From assembly GCA_041685045.1 (NCBI GenBank), contig JAWLGP010000001.1:310001-374000 (forward strand): a stretch of DNA of 64,000 nucleotides. Direction: 5' to 3'. The DNA comes from Thiohalomonas sp041685045. GTDB lineage: Bacteria; Pseudomonadota; Gammaproteobacteria; Thiohalomonadales; Thiohalomonadaceae. Below, piece by piece: positions 49,738 to 58,941 of this stretch. The first letter of the stretch is position 1; every line of letters starts with the position of its first letter. A program made the position numbers and the translations under genes. The notes beneath the pieces are model-generated. The model did no database searches. It saw only the letters and a program-made list of their open reading frames with translations, and was not told the DNA's origin.

Positions 49738-50991
49738 TTAGCCGCCGAAGGCGCCTTTGAACATATAGAAGAAGATGATGGCGAGGATAGCCCCGGCGGG
49801 GAGAGTGATGATCCACGACAGGAAGATGGTCCGCACCACATACAGGTCGAGGGCGGCGATGCCGCGGGCCAGACCGACACCGAGCACGGCTCCCACCAGG
49901 GTATGAGTGGTCGACACCGGCAGGCCGGTGCCAGAGGCCACCACCACGGTGGTCGCCGCGGCCAGCTCACAGGCAAAGCCGCGGCTAGGGGTCAGTTCGG
50001 TAATGCCGCGCCCGATGGTGGCCATCACCTTGTGGCCGTAGGTGACCAGGCCGACCACGATACCGACCGCCCCCAGCAACAGGATCCAGGGCGGAATCGC
50101 GGTCTTCTGCAGCACCGTGCCGCTCTCGGCGATCCCCACCACCGCCGCCACCGGGCCGATGGCGTTGGCGACGTCGTTGGAACCGTGCGCAAAGGCCATG
50201 GCACAGGCGGTGAAGATCATCAGCACCGCGAACACCCGTTCCACGTTGGCGTAGTGGAACTCGCGATCGGCGGCCGGGTCGTACTGCACGCGCCGGATCA
50301 ACACCGTGCCGATCGCCATCACGATGAAGCCGATCACCGCGGCGATGGCATACGCTTCAGCCGTGGTGAACTCCAAACCGATGTGCTTCAGCCCCTTGAA
50401 AAGGGTGACGAGGGTGAGAATGAAGCCCACCAGGAACATATAGATGGGCACATAGCGGCGGGCATTTCCCAGTGGGTCGTCGGTATTGACGATGAAATGT
50501 TGGACGCTGCGGAAGATCCAGTAGGAGAGGATGCCGGCAATAGCCGGCGACACCACCCAGCTGGCGACGATGGTGCCGACCTTGGCCCACTTCACCGCCT
50601 CGAAGCCGATGCCGACCGCGGCGAAACCGACGATAGCACCGACAATGGAGTGGGTGGTGGAGACGGGCCAGCCCATGCGGGAGGCGATCAGCAGCCAGAT
50701 CCCCGCCGCCAAAAGGGCGGCAAGCATGCCGAAGACCAGCAGGTCGGGCGAACCGGCCAGTACCTCGGAGTCGATCATCCCCTTACGGATGGTCTCGGTC
50801 ACCTGGCCACCGGCCAGATAGGCACCGGTAAACTCGAAAATGGCGGCGATCACGACCGCCTGGCGGACCGTCAGCGCCTTGGAGCCGACCGAAGTGCCCA
50901 TGGCGTTGGCAACATCGTTGGCGCCGACGCCCCAGGCCATGAACAAACCAAAAATACACGCCAAGGCGATGAAAAGAGTCGCATAATCCAT
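49738..50991 (-). CDS. pit: Pit-family inorganic phosphate transporter
   Basis: A 417-residue inner-membrane protein with about ten helices. The PHO-4 signatures GVGANDVANAMGTSVGSKAL (near the amino end) and FAHGSNDVANAIGPVAA (middle) are intact. It imports phosphate with protons or metal ions. It is encoded just after its PhoU-like partner (12-base gap) and before aroE. Confidence 0.94.
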   Translation of the reverse strand: MDYATLFIALACIFGLFMAWGVGANDVANAMGTSVGSKALTVRQAVVIAAIFEFTGAYLAGGQVTETIRKGMIDSEVLAGSPDLLVFGMLAALLAAGIWLLIASRMGWPVSTTHSIVGAIVGFAAVGIGFEAVKWAKVGTIVASWVVSPAIAGILSYWIFRSVQHFIVNTDDPLGNARRYVPIYMFLVGFILTLVTLFKGLKHIGLEFTTAEAYAIAAVIGFIVMAIGTVLIRRVQYDPAADREFHYANVERVFAVLMIFTACAMAFAHGSNDVANAIGPVAAVVGIAESGTVLQKTAIPPWILLLGAVGIVVGLVTYGHKVMATIGRGITELTPSRGFACELAAATTVVVASGTGLPVSTTHTLVGAVLGVGLARGIAALDLYVVRTIFLSWIITLPAGAILAIIFFYMFKGAFGG

Positions 50992-51003
50992 CGTCCCGAC
51001 CTC

Positions 51004-51681
51004 TTACCGCGCCAGCATCAGTTCGAGGCGGCTTCCTACCCGCTGCGCGAGGTCGGCCAGGTCGCCGACCCACTCGATGATTTGATACATGAACACCACG
51101 TCCACCGGCGGCAGGGACTTCTCCTGCCGGAACAGGGCAGCGCGGATCTCCACCTGCATGGCATCGGTGTCGCCCTCGATCTTGTCCAGTTCGGTGATCA
51201 TGGACTCGACCAGGTCCACCTCGTGGCCGCGGAATCCGGTCTCCACCAGTTCGTCGAGTTCGTTGATCGCCGTCTGCGCCTGAGCGGAGGCGTCGATGCA
51301 GCGGGTCACGAAAGCGAGCAGCCGGTCGCCCACACCGTCAGGGAAGGCCATGCGACGGCCGAGGATCAGGCCGGCGACGTCCTTGGCCTTGTTGGCGATC
51401 TGGTCCTGCATGGAGAGGACTTCGAGCAGGTCGCGGCGGGACATGGCCATCAGCCAGCCGCTCGGCAGGTGCATGCGCAGGTCGCGCTTCAGCGTGTCGG
51501 CCGCCTCTTCCAGTTCGACCACCCGTTTTTGCTGGCGAGCGGCGGCATCCCAGTCACCCGCGAGCACTGCCTCGAAAAACGGCACCAGCTCGCTGACGCA
51601 GGCGTGCACTTCGGCCATGTGTTTCTGGAGGGGCCGGATCGGCGAGGTGCCGAACAGGCTGAGGATGTGACTCTTGGGCAT
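51004..51681 (-). CDS. PhoU-like Pit accessory protein (DUF47/TIGR00153)
   Basis: A 225-residue all-helical protein starting MPKSHILSLFGTSPIRPLQK. It contains two PhoU-like repeats with metal-binding ExxxD patterns such as VVELEEAADTLKRDLRMHLP and DLVESMITELDKIEGDTDAM. These proteins regulate linked Pit transporters. It is the first gene of the pair and starts at ATG 51679-51681; the open frame upstream is not homologous. Confidence 0.92.
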   Translation of the reverse strand: MPKSHILSLFGTSPIRPLQKHMAEVHACVSELVPFFEAVLAGDWDAAARQQKRVVELEEAADTLKRDLRMHLPSGWLMAMSRRDLLEVLSMQDQIANKAKDVAGLILGRRMAFPDGVGDRLLAFVTRCIDASAQAQTAINELDELVETGFRGHEVDLVESMITELDKIEGDTDAMQVEIRAALFRQEKSLPPVDVVFMYQIIEWVGDLADLAQRVGSRLELMLAR

Positions 51682-51746
51682 AACTGCTCCGGTCTCGCAG
51701 AAAGTTGCGCGGATTATACCGGCGATGCGACGGCTGTCACAAAAAG

Positions 51747-51818
51747 GCAGACACAAGGGCAAAGGGCAAAGGGCGCGGTCCGCGCCCCGGCTTGCGTCTC
51801 TTACCCTTTTCCCTGGCC
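51747..51818. repeat. Repeat with GGGCAAAGGGCAAAG and CCCTTTTCCC modules
   Basis: GGCAGACACAAGGGCAAAGG on the left and CTTACCCTTTTCCCTGGCCT on the right pair imperfectly. The left module recurs upstream of ubiD (about 24854-24880, GGCAGACACAAAGG). The right part overlaps the last codons and stop of hemB, giving the terminal residues WLQGQGKG. Confidence 0.6.
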
Positions 51819-52817
51819 TTGGAGCCATTCGGCTACGCGCTTGGCGAAGTAGGTCAGGATCCCGTCCGCGCCGGCCCGCTTGAACGCCAGCAACGACTCC
51901 AGCGCCACCGCGCGCTCGTCCAGCCAGCCGTTCTGCGCCGCCGCCATCAGCATCGCGTACTCGCCGGAGACCTGATAGGCATAGGTGGGAGCCCCGAATT
52001 CGTCCTTGACCCGGCGCACCACATCCAGGTACGGCATACCGGGCTTGACCATCACCATATCGGCCCCTTCCTGCAGGTCCAGGGCGATCTCCCACAGCGC
52101 CTCATCGCTGTTGGCCGGGTCCATCTGATAGGTGCGCTTGTCCCCCTTGCCCAGATTGGCGGCGGAGCCCACCGCATCGCGGAACGGGCCGTAGAAGCTG
52201 GAGGCATACTTGGCCGAGTAGGCCATGATGCGGGTGTGAATATGGCCGGCCGCCTCGAGGGCATCGCGGATGGCACCGATTCGGCCGTCCATCATGTCCG
52301 ACGGGGCCACCACCTGGGCACCCGCCTCGGCGTGGGAGATCGCCTGCTTGACCAGCACGGCCACGGTCTCGTCGTTCATCACGTAGCCGGAACCGTCGAT
52401 CAGTCCGTCCTGGCCGTGGGAGGTGAACGGGTCGAGGGCCACGTCGGTCATCACGCCGAGTTCAGGGAAGCGCTCACGCAGCGCACGCACCGCCCGCTGG
52501 GCCAGGCCGTCCGGATTGTAGGCCTCGGCCGCATCCAGGCTCTTCTTCTCCTGCGGCGTGACCGGGAACAGCGCCACCATCGGCACACCCAGCGCCACCA
52601 GCTCCTCCGCCTCCTTCAGCAGCAGGTCGATGGAGAGTCGCTCGACGCCGGGCATGGAGGCGACCGGCTCACGCTGGTTCTCGCCCTCCAGCACGAACAC
52701 CGGATAGATCAGGTCACTGACGGTGAGTATGTGCTCACTCATCAGGCGCCGGGAGAAATCATCACGGCGCATTCGGCGCATACGGCTGCGGGGACAAGCG
52801 GCATCGAATCGGCTCAC
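51801..52817 (-). CDS. hemB: Delta-aminolevulinic acid dehydratase (porphobilinogen synthase)
   Basis: Condenses two 5-aminolevulinate molecules to porphobilinogen for haem. The 338-residue product starts at GTG 52815-52817 with AGAGGAG upstream. The Schiff-base lysines are in MAYSAKYASSFYG and VMVKPGMPYLD. The metal site reads ALDPFTSHGQDG, Asp-rich in place of the zinc Cys of E. coli, so a Mg/monovalent-ion-dependent type as in Pseudomonas is expected. The carboxy end overlaps a repeat. Confidence 0.95.
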   Translation of the reverse strand: MSRFDAACPRSRMRRMRRDDFSRRLMSEHILTVSDLIYPVFVLEGENQREPVASMPGVERLSIDLLLKEAEELVALGVPMVALFPVTPQEKKSLDAAEAYNPDGLAQRAVRALRERFPELGVMTDVALDPFTSHGQDGLIDGSGYVMNDETVAVLVKQAISHAEAGAQVVAPSDMMDGRIGAIRDALEAAGHIHTRIMAYSAKYASSFYGPFRDAVGSAANLGKGDKRTYQMDPANSDEALWEIALDLQEGADMVMVKPGMPYLDVVRRVKDEFGAPTYAYQVSGEYAMLMAAAQNGWLDERAVALESLLAFKRAGADGILTYFAKRVAEWLQGQGKG

Positions 52818-52963
52818 GGCGGCTCCTCTTTGCGAATGCTTCGGGGCAAGAAGGGGGATTCTACCGCAACCCGCACCGTGGGGGTTCTTGTGTTCGCCCG
52901 GGCTTGTTTTTGCCATCCAGGTCACGCTAGTTTCGTGGTTGCAGTCACGGTTAGGATCACTGG

Positions 52964-54367
52964 ATGTCAGGAACTCTTCGTAAAAGGGCGGGGTTGGCTG
53001 CGTTGCTGGCCGGTGTGCTGGCGGCGACGGGCTGCGATCGGGAGCCGACGGTACTGAAGGAAATACGCGCCGGGGGCAAGCTGATCGTACTGACGCGCAA
53101 CGCCCCGACCACCTATTACGAAGGACGGGAAGGGCCCGAGGGCTACGAGTACGAGCTCGCCAGCCAATTTGCCGACTACCTTGGGGTTGAGGCCGAATTC
53201 AGGACCATCGACAGCGTCGACGAGCTACTCGCGGCCGTCGAGCGTGGCGAGGGGCACCTGGGGGCCGGGGGCATCAGCCGCACCGAGGGTCGGGAACCGG
53301 CATACCGCTTCGGCCCGAATTACCTGTCGGTGCAGCAGGAGGTGGTCTGCCGTCGCGGCGGCAACATCCCCGCGAGTGCGGAAGAGTTGAAGCGGGTGTC
53401 CCTGCGCGTCGCAGCCGGCAGCAGCTACGTGGAACAGCTGACCGACCTGCGCCAGCGGATCCCCGACCTGAGCTGGGATGAGACCGGCAGCGACAGCGCC
53501 GAACAGATCCTGCGCCAGGTGTGGGAAAAACAGGTGGACTGCACGGTCGCCGACTCCAACGTGATCGCCGTCAACCGTCGCTACCTGCCCGAACTGGTCG
53601 TCGCCTTCCCGGTCTCCGAGGAGCAACCGCTGGCCTGGGTGCTGCCCACCAATGCCCCGGAACTGGCAAAGGCGGTTCAGCAGTGGTTCGAACGCGCAGA
53701 GAAAGAGGGCGTGCTGGCGCGCCTGCACGAGCGCTATTACGGCCATGTCGAGATCTTCGATTATGTCGACCTGAGCCGTTTCGTGCGCCGCATCGACAGC
53801 CGGCTGCCTTCCTACCGCACGCTCTTCCGCCAAGCCGCCGAGCGCAACGACCTGCCGTGGACCCTGCTCGCCGCCCAGGCGTATCAGGAGTCCCACTGGG
53901 ACCCGCGGGCGAAGAGTCCGACCGGCGTGCGCGGCATGATGATGCTGACCTTAACCACCGCCGGCGAACTGGGGGTGAAGAGCCGGCTCGACGCCGCGCA
54001 GAGCATCAATGGCGGCGCGGAGTACCTGGCGCGACTGGTCAGGCGGCTGCCGGACTCCGTGACCGGCGAGGATCGGTTATGGCTCGCACTGGCCGCGTAT
54101 AACGTCGGCTATGGCCACTTGAGCGATGCGCGCACGCTTGCCGAACGGTTGGGGCGCAATCCTGACCGCTGGGTGGACCTGAAAGAGGTACTGCCACTGC
54201 TGGGGAAGAAGGAGTACTACCGAACCGTCAAGCACGGTTATGCCCGCGGCTGGGAGCCGGTAAGCTATGTCCAGCGGATCCGCGATTACCGGGATGTGCT
54301 GGAACAGCGGCTGGCGGCCGAATTGACCCGGAGCGTCAACCTGGAACCGACCGCGGACACGCTGTAG
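52964..54367 (+). CDS. mltF: Membrane-bound lytic transglycosylase F
   Basis: A 467-residue lipoprotein that cleaves peptidoglycan at the outer membrane. The signal peptide ends in a lipobox (LAATGC, Cys at about 24). Residues about 30-270 are a solute-binding-protein-like regulatory domain (LIVLTRNAPTTYYEGREGPE). The lytic transglycosylase domain (about 290-440) has the catalytic Glu in AQAYQESHWDP, then SPTGVRGMMMLT and AAYNVGYGHLSDAR. Divergent from hemB. Confidence 0.93.
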   Translation: MSGTLRKRAGLAALLAGVLAATGCDREPTVLKEIRAGGKLIVLTRNAPTTYYEGREGPEGYEYELASQFADYLGVEAEFRTIDSVDELLAAVERGEGHLGAGGISRTEGREPAYRFGPNYLSVQQEVVCRRGGNIPASAEELKRVSLRVAAGSSYVEQLTDLRQRIPDLSWDETGSDSAEQILRQVWEKQVDCTVADSNVIAVNRRYLPELVVAFPVSEEQPLAWVLPTNAPELAKAVQQWFERAEKEGVLARLHERYYGHVEIFDYVDLSRFVRRIDSRLPSYRTLFRQAAERNDLPWTLLAAQAYQESHWDPRAKSPTGVRGMMMLTLTTAGELGVKSRLDAAQSINGGAEYLARLVRRLPDSVTGEDRLWLALAAYNVGYGHLSDARTLAERLGRNPDRWVDLKEVLPLLGKKEYYRTVKHGYARGWEPVSYVQRIRDYRDVLEQRLAAELTRSVNLEPTADTL

Positions 54368-54534
54368 CGGAGAAGGTCAGGACGTGAGCGCGCCCGCACC
54401 GCACATCGAGTCAACGATAACAATAAGGCCCGCGCGCCGGCGGGCCGAACAGGAGCCACAAGGATGCGTTGCCATGCCTCACCCGTCGCTCCCGCCGGCC
54501 TACGGTGCCGGCCCCTCGCCCATTGCCTTGAACC

Positions 54535-54550
54535 GGTGCCGATCGGCACC
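54535..54550. promoter_or_regulatory. 16-bp perfect palindrome upstream of pspA
   Basis: GGTGCCGATCGGCACC reads the same on both strands and lies 30-45 bases before the pspA ATG. It could bind a dimeric regulator or form a hairpin in the leader of the pspA–yqiJ–yqiK transcript. No sigma54 -24/-12 element was recognised here. Confidence 0.5.
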
Positions 54551-54579
54551 AAACACAACCCCAGAGCAGGAGACCAGTC

Positions 54580-55245
54580 ATGAAGGAGAGCATGGCCGTA
54601 CGTGTTGGCCGCATCATCAGCGGGGGGTTCAATGCCCTTGTCGACTCCATGGAGAACGCCGTGCCCGAGGTGGTGATGGAAGAGGCGATCCGCGAGGTGG
54701 ACGGGGCGGTGGACGAAGTACGCGCGGAGCTGGGCAAGGTGATCGCCGGCAAGCACCTGGCCACCCGGCGCATCGAGCAGGAGCGGCAGCGCCACACCGA
54801 GCTCACGGCACAGGTCGAACTGGCGGTAAGCCAGGGGCGGGAAGACCTGGCCGAGGCCGGGGTGGCCCGCCAGCTGGATATTGAGGCACAGCTGCCGGTG
54901 CTGGAAAAATCGGTGACCGAGCTGAGCGCCCGCGAGCAGGAGCTGGAGGGCTATGTGGAGGCCCTCAAGGCCAAGAAACGGGAGATGCAGGACGAGCTGA
55001 AAGAGTTTCGCGCCGCCCGGGCCGAGGCGCCGGCAGTGGCCGTCGCCAGCGCCGCCGCGCCGGGCGCAGCCAAAACCGACAAGGCGACCGCCGCCTTCGA
55101 ACGCATCATGGAGCGCAACACCGGCGTGCCGGGTCGGGGCGGTGATGCCAAGGATGCCGCGAAACTCGCCGAACTCGAGGAGCTTTCAAGGCAGAACCGC
55201 ATCCGGGAGCGCCTGGCGGCGATCAAGGCCGGGACCGGCCAATGA
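54580..55245 (+). CDS. PspA/IM30-family membrane-stress protein
   Basis: A 221-residue, almost entirely helical protein with long coiled-coil segments (residues about 20-150, such as EAIREVDGAVDEVRAELGKV and LPVLEKSVTELSAREQELEG), typical of the PspA/IM30 ESCRT-III-like superfamily that binds damaged inner membranes. The ATG at 54580 has AGGAGA upstream; an internal ATG lies at 54592. It overlaps yqiJ by 4 bases, so the three genes form one unit. Confidence 0.88.
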   Translation: MKESMAVRVGRIISGGFNALVDSMENAVPEVVMEEAIREVDGAVDEVRAELGKVIAGKHLATRRIEQERQRHTELTAQVELAVSQGREDLAEAGVARQLDIEAQLPVLEKSVTELSAREQELEGYVEALKAKKREMQDELKEFRAARAEAPAVAVASAAAPGAAKTDKATAAFERIMERNTGVPGRGGDAKDAAKLAELEELSRQNRIRERLAAIKAGTGQ

Positions 55246-55898
55246 TCGAGGTGCTGGGGGCGGACGGCAGCCTGCCGTTTGCCGTCGCGCTGGCGGTGAT
55301 GCTGTTCATCGCCGTGCTGGAGGGGGTCGCCACCCTGTTCGGCGCCGGGCTCTCCGGCCTGCTGGAGGGCTTTCTGCCCGATCTCGACCTGAACCTGGAG
55401 GCGCCCGACCTGAACGACCCGGGCACCTTTACCCGCCTGCTCGGGTGGCTGCGGCTGGGCCAGGTGCCGGTGCTGATGCTGCTGGTGATCTTCCTCGCGG
55501 CGTTCGGCCTGATCGGGCTGGGGATGCAGGCGACGGTCGCCAATCTGTTCGGCACCACCCTGCCCGCGCCGGTCGCCAGCGTGCCGGCCCTGCTGCTGGC
55601 GCTGCCGGTGGTCAGAGGGCTGGGGGGGCTGCTCGGCAAGGTGATGCCGCGCGATGAAACCGATGCGGTGGCCGAAGGCAGCTTTGTCGGTCGGGTGGCG
55701 GTGATCACCCTCGGGCGGGCGGCACCCGGCCACCCGGCCCAGGCGAAACTGCGCGACAGCCACGGGCAGACCCACTACGTGATGGTCGAACCGGACGGAG
55801 ACGACACGCTGGAGGCCGGTACCGCCGTACTCCTGGTGTCGATGAACGGGGCGACCTTCCGGGGCATCCGCAATCAAAGCGCGGCCCTGGTCGACTGA
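55242..55898 (+). CDS. yqiJ: YqiJ-like inner membrane protein
   Basis: A 218-residue protein with three or four hydrophobic segments in the first 130 residues (LPFAVALAVMLFIAVLEGVA, LMLLVIFLAAFGLIGLGM) and a soluble OB-fold-like carboxy domain (FVGRVAVITLGRAAPGHPAQ). The family is encoded with YqiK flotillins, as here. It starts in the ATGA overlap with the PspA gene. Its function is unknown beyond association with membrane protection. Confidence 0.88.
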   Translation: MIEVLGADGSLPFAVALAVMLFIAVLEGVATLFGAGLSGLLEGFLPDLDLNLEAPDLNDPGTFTRLLGWLRLGQVPVLMLLVIFLAAFGLIGLGMQATVANLFGTTLPAPVASVPALLLALPVVRGLGGLLGKVMPRDETDAVAEGSFVGRVAVITLGRAAPGHPAQAKLRDSHGQTHYVMVEPDGDDTLEAGTAVLLVSMNGATFRGIRNQSAALVD

Positions 55899-55919
55899 AA
55901 AAAATAACGAGGAAATGGA

Positions 55920-57677
55920 ATGAACAACCTGATAGATATCGGCATGGTCGCGGGCACTATCGTCGTCGCCCTGATCACCCTCGGCATGATCCTGGCGCGG
56001 CTCTACCGGCGCGCCTCCAAGGAGGTGTCGTTCGTACGCACCGGCTTCGGGGGGCAACGGGTGATCATGAACGGCGGCGCCCTGGTATTCCCGGTGCTGC
56101 ACGAGATCATCCCGGTCAACATGAACACCCTGCGCCTCGAGGTGCGGCGCGCCAACGAGCAGGCGCTCATCACCCACGACCGCATGCGGGTCGACGTCAC
56201 CGCCGAATTTTACGTGCGGGTGAAGCCGACCGAGGACTCCATCGCCAACGCGGCACAGACCCTGGGCATCAAGACGATGAACCCGGAGGACCTCAAGGAG
56301 CTGGTCGAGGGCAAGTTCGTCGATGCCCTGCGTGCGGTGGCCGCCGAGATGGACATGGAGCAGCTGCACGAGAAGCGGGTCGACTTCGTGCAGAAGGTGC
56401 AGCAGGTGGTGTCGGAGGATTTGCTCAAGAACGGCCTGGAACTGGAGTCGGTGTCGCTGACCGGCCTCGACCAGACCTCGTTCGACTTCTTCAACCCACA
56501 GAACGCGTTTGACGCCGAAGGCCTTACCCGCCTGACCGAGACCATCGAGTCGCGGCGCAAGAAGCGCAACGACATCGAGCAGGATACCCAGGTCGCGATC
56601 AAGACCAAGAACCTGGAGGCGGAACAGCAGCGGCTGCAGCTCGAGCGGGAAGAGGAGTATGCCAAACTGGCGCAGCAGCGCGAGATCGAGATCCGCCGCG
56701 CCGCGCAGATGTCCGAGATCGCCCGCGAGCAGGCCCAGAAACAGCGCGAAGCGGAGGAGGCGGAGATCCTCGCCAAGCGGGAGGTGGACACCGCCCGCAT
56801 CATGGCGGAACGCGCGGTGGAGGAAGAGCGGATCGAGAAGGAGCGGCTGTTGAAGGAGAAGGACATCTCCCGCACACGGTCGATCGAGACTGCCGAGGTG
56901 GAGCGGCGCAAGACGGTGGAGCTGTCGGAGCAGGATCGCGAGATCGCCATTGCGGAGAAATCCAGAGCGCAGTCGGAAGCACAGGCCGAGGCAGCGCGTG
57001 CCCGGGCTGCCGCGGTCAAGGAAGAGGAAGCGGTGGAGACGGTGCGGCAGACCGAGCGCGCCGAGCGTGACAAGGCGGTGGAACTGGTGCAGGCGCGGCA
57101 GGCGGCCGAGCGCGAGGCGATCACCGTGACGGTCGCGGCGGATGCGGACAAGCGGGCTGCCGAGGACCGGGCCGAATCGATCAAGATCGAGGCCGATGCC
57201 GCGGCGGAAAAGGCCCGCATCGCCGCCACCGGCGACGCCGAAGCCGAGAAACTGCGCGCCGAGGCCGCCGCCATCCGCTACCAGGTGGAGGCCGAGGGCC
57301 GGCGTGCGATGCACGAGGCGGACAACCTGCTGTCGCCGGACCAGATCGCGATGCAGGTGCGGATGGCGCTCATCAAGTACCTGCCGGACATCATCCGCGA
57401 GAGCGTCAAGCCGATGGAGCAGATCGACGGCATCAAGATCGTGCAGGTCGAGGGCCTCAACGGCGGCCACGGCGGCGCCCGCGTGGCCGGCATGGAGCTG
57501 GAGGAAGGGGCCGGCTCCGGCAGTCTGGCCGACCAGGTGGTCAACAGCGCCCTGCGCTACCGCGCCCAGGGGCCGCTGCTCGATTCACTGCTGAAGGAGA
57601 TCGGCCTGGACGGCACGGACCTCAACGGCCTGACCTCGCCGCTGCGGGGGAAGGGTTTGGATAAGGGCGACCAGTAG
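55920..57677 (+). CDS. yqiK: Flotillin-family protein YqiK
   Basis: A 585-residue protein with one membrane helix (residues about 8-28), an SPFH/PHB domain (about 35-200, with GGALVFPVLHEIIPVN, VRVKPTEDSI, FVDALRAVAAEMDMEQLHEK) and a long Glu/Ala/Arg-rich coiled coil (about 220-480). It oligomerises in membrane microdomains. The GAGGA ribosome site precedes the ATG. It lies 21 bases after yqiJ; with pspA upstream it forms a membrane-stress operon. Confidence 0.93.
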   Translation: MNNLIDIGMVAGTIVVALITLGMILARLYRRASKEVSFVRTGFGGQRVIMNGGALVFPVLHEIIPVNMNTLRLEVRRANEQALITHDRMRVDVTAEFYVRVKPTEDSIANAAQTLGIKTMNPEDLKELVEGKFVDALRAVAAEMDMEQLHEKRVDFVQKVQQVVSEDLLKNGLELESVSLTGLDQTSFDFFNPQNAFDAEGLTRLTETIESRRKKRNDIEQDTQVAIKTKNLEAEQQRLQLEREEEYAKLAQQREIEIRRAAQMSEIAREQAQKQREAEEAEILAKREVDTARIMAERAVEEERIEKERLLKEKDISRTRSIETAEVERRKTVELSEQDREIAIAEKSRAQSEAQAEAARARAAAVKEEEAVETVRQTERAERDKAVELVQARQAAEREAITVTVAADADKRAAEDRAESIKIEADAAAEKARIAATGDAEAEKLRAEAAAIRYQVEAEGRRAMHEADNLLSPDQIAMQVRMALIKYLPDIIRESVKPMEQIDGIKIVQVEGLNGGHGGARVAGMELEEGAGSGSLADQVVNSALRYRAQGPLLDSLLKEIGLDGTDLNGLTSPLRGKGLDKGDQ

Positions 57678-57691
57678 TCTGCCTAGCCGTT

Positions 57692-57787
57692 GAGCGCCGC
57701 ATCGCACCGGGGACGGCGCTCCCACAAAACCGTTGCCACACTCGATGGCGGCGGTTTTGTTTGGGAGCGGCGTTCCCCATGCGGGGC
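57692..57787. repeat. REP-like inverted repeat after yqiK
   Basis: GGGGACGGCGCTCCCACAAA (near 57709) and TTTGGGAGCGGCGTTCCCC (near 57761) form an imperfect palindrome with a GCGGTTTTGT/ACAAAACCG inner pair. It belongs to the same class as the elements at 40100-40260 and inside the 204-bp repeat, and may act as a terminator-like hairpin after the pspA operon. Confidence 0.75.
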
Positions 57788-57918
57788 ATAAATCCTAGCC
57801 ACGGTATGGGCGTTTGGAACCATACCCACCGCGCGCCACCCGCTCTTTAAGGTTGCAATCCCTCATCCGTGAAATTTCCGGGTATCCTAAATCAACTGCC
57901 GCCCCGGAGACTCCTGTT

Positions 57919-58896
57919 GTGCCCGTTTCCAGCCTGAAAGAGAGCATTCGCCTGCAACGCGAGGCACTGATGCCGCTGCTCGGTACGCCGATGTTCGAGC
58001 TCGCCGAGCGCTGTGCCGAGGTCATCGACGACCGGGCGGCGCTGGAGGCACGGTTGCAACAGGCGCTGCCGGAGCTCGCCTACTGCAAGCACATCTACGT
58101 GCTGGACGCGGCCGGAATTCAGCTTACCGACAACATCACCCGTGACGGCCATGACCCTTCCCACCTCGGCCGTGACCGCTCGGACCGACCCTATATGCAG
58201 GGCATTGTCGGCGCGACCGACTTCAAGCTGTCCGACGCCTATATCAGCCGCAACAAGAAACGGCCGTCACTCACCGCGGTTCAGGTGATCCGCAATCCGG
58301 CCGGTGAGCGGGTCGGCTTTCTCGGCGCCGATTATGACCTGCGCGAGCTGCCCCATACCGGCGGGCTCTACCGGGAGCCGGAGCAGTGGCGCCAGATCAA
58401 GGGCGACCCCGCAATTCGCGGCGGGCTGTTCCTGCAACAGCGGGTCGAGAGCCAGATGGACCGGCATCTGGACGAAGTGCTACCGCTGCTGAACGAGCTG
58501 ATGACCGAACACGGGGTGTTCCACGGCAAGCTGCACTTCTCCAGCAGCCGGGCGACGGTGTGGCTGGTGGATGACCCCTGGGCCTACCGCATCCTCAACA
58601 TCGATGAGCTGACCGATCCGGACATCTGCTTCGCCTACCCGCGGCGGGTTTATACCGATCGGGCGATCGTACCGGCGGAGCAGATCATGCCGGTGTTCGA
58701 AATGTTCCGGACCCTGCGTTTTGCCGACGACGTGGTCTACCTGCGCGCCGGCTCCCTCAACGTCTGCAACGGTATGGTGGGGCTCAACTTCTCCTGTGAC
58801 GGCTCCCACTACATGCGCTGGGACGAGTTCCTCGGCAAGGGCCTGGACTTCTGGTTCGGACAACGCGACCAGGGCAGCCTCGCCTGTCCGACCTGA
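57919..58896 (+). CDS. PDC/Cache-type sensory-domain protein without output domain
   Basis: A soluble protein of about 325 residues (GTG start at 57919; the frame extends upstream to 57814). Residues about 10-150 resemble a PDC/Cache sensor domain: YCKHIYVLDAAGIQLTDN, HLGRDRSDRPYMQGIVGA and VQVIRNPAGERVGFLGADYD. The rest is not recognised. No membrane segment, histidine kinase, GGDEF or methyl-accepting region is present, so signal output is unclear. It is transcribed away from trhP. Confidence 0.75.
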   Translation: MPVSSLKESIRLQREALMPLLGTPMFELAERCAEVIDDRAALEARLQQALPELAYCKHIYVLDAAGIQLTDNITRDGHDPSHLGRDRSDRPYMQGIVGATDFKLSDAYISRNKKRPSLTAVQVIRNPAGERVGFLGADYDLRELPHTGGLYREPEQWRQIKGDPAIRGGLFLQQRVESQMDRHLDEVLPLLNELMTEHGVFHGKLHFSSSRATVWLVDDPWAYRILNIDELTDPDICFAYPRRVYTDRAIVPAEQIMPVFEMFRTLRFADDVVYLRAGSLNVCNGMVGLNFSCDGSHYMRWDEFLGKGLDFWFGQRDQGSLACPT

Positions 58897-58941
58897 GGCA
58901 GACCGAGCCGCCGCGCTTAACCCATCCACTCCCTCAGATTC

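Noticed and set aside
54427..54446. Terminator after mltF (GGCCCGC/GCGGGCC hairpin)
   Set aside because: The hairpin is strong but has no T-run on the plus strand; the only AT-rich flank is on the other side, so it is not called.
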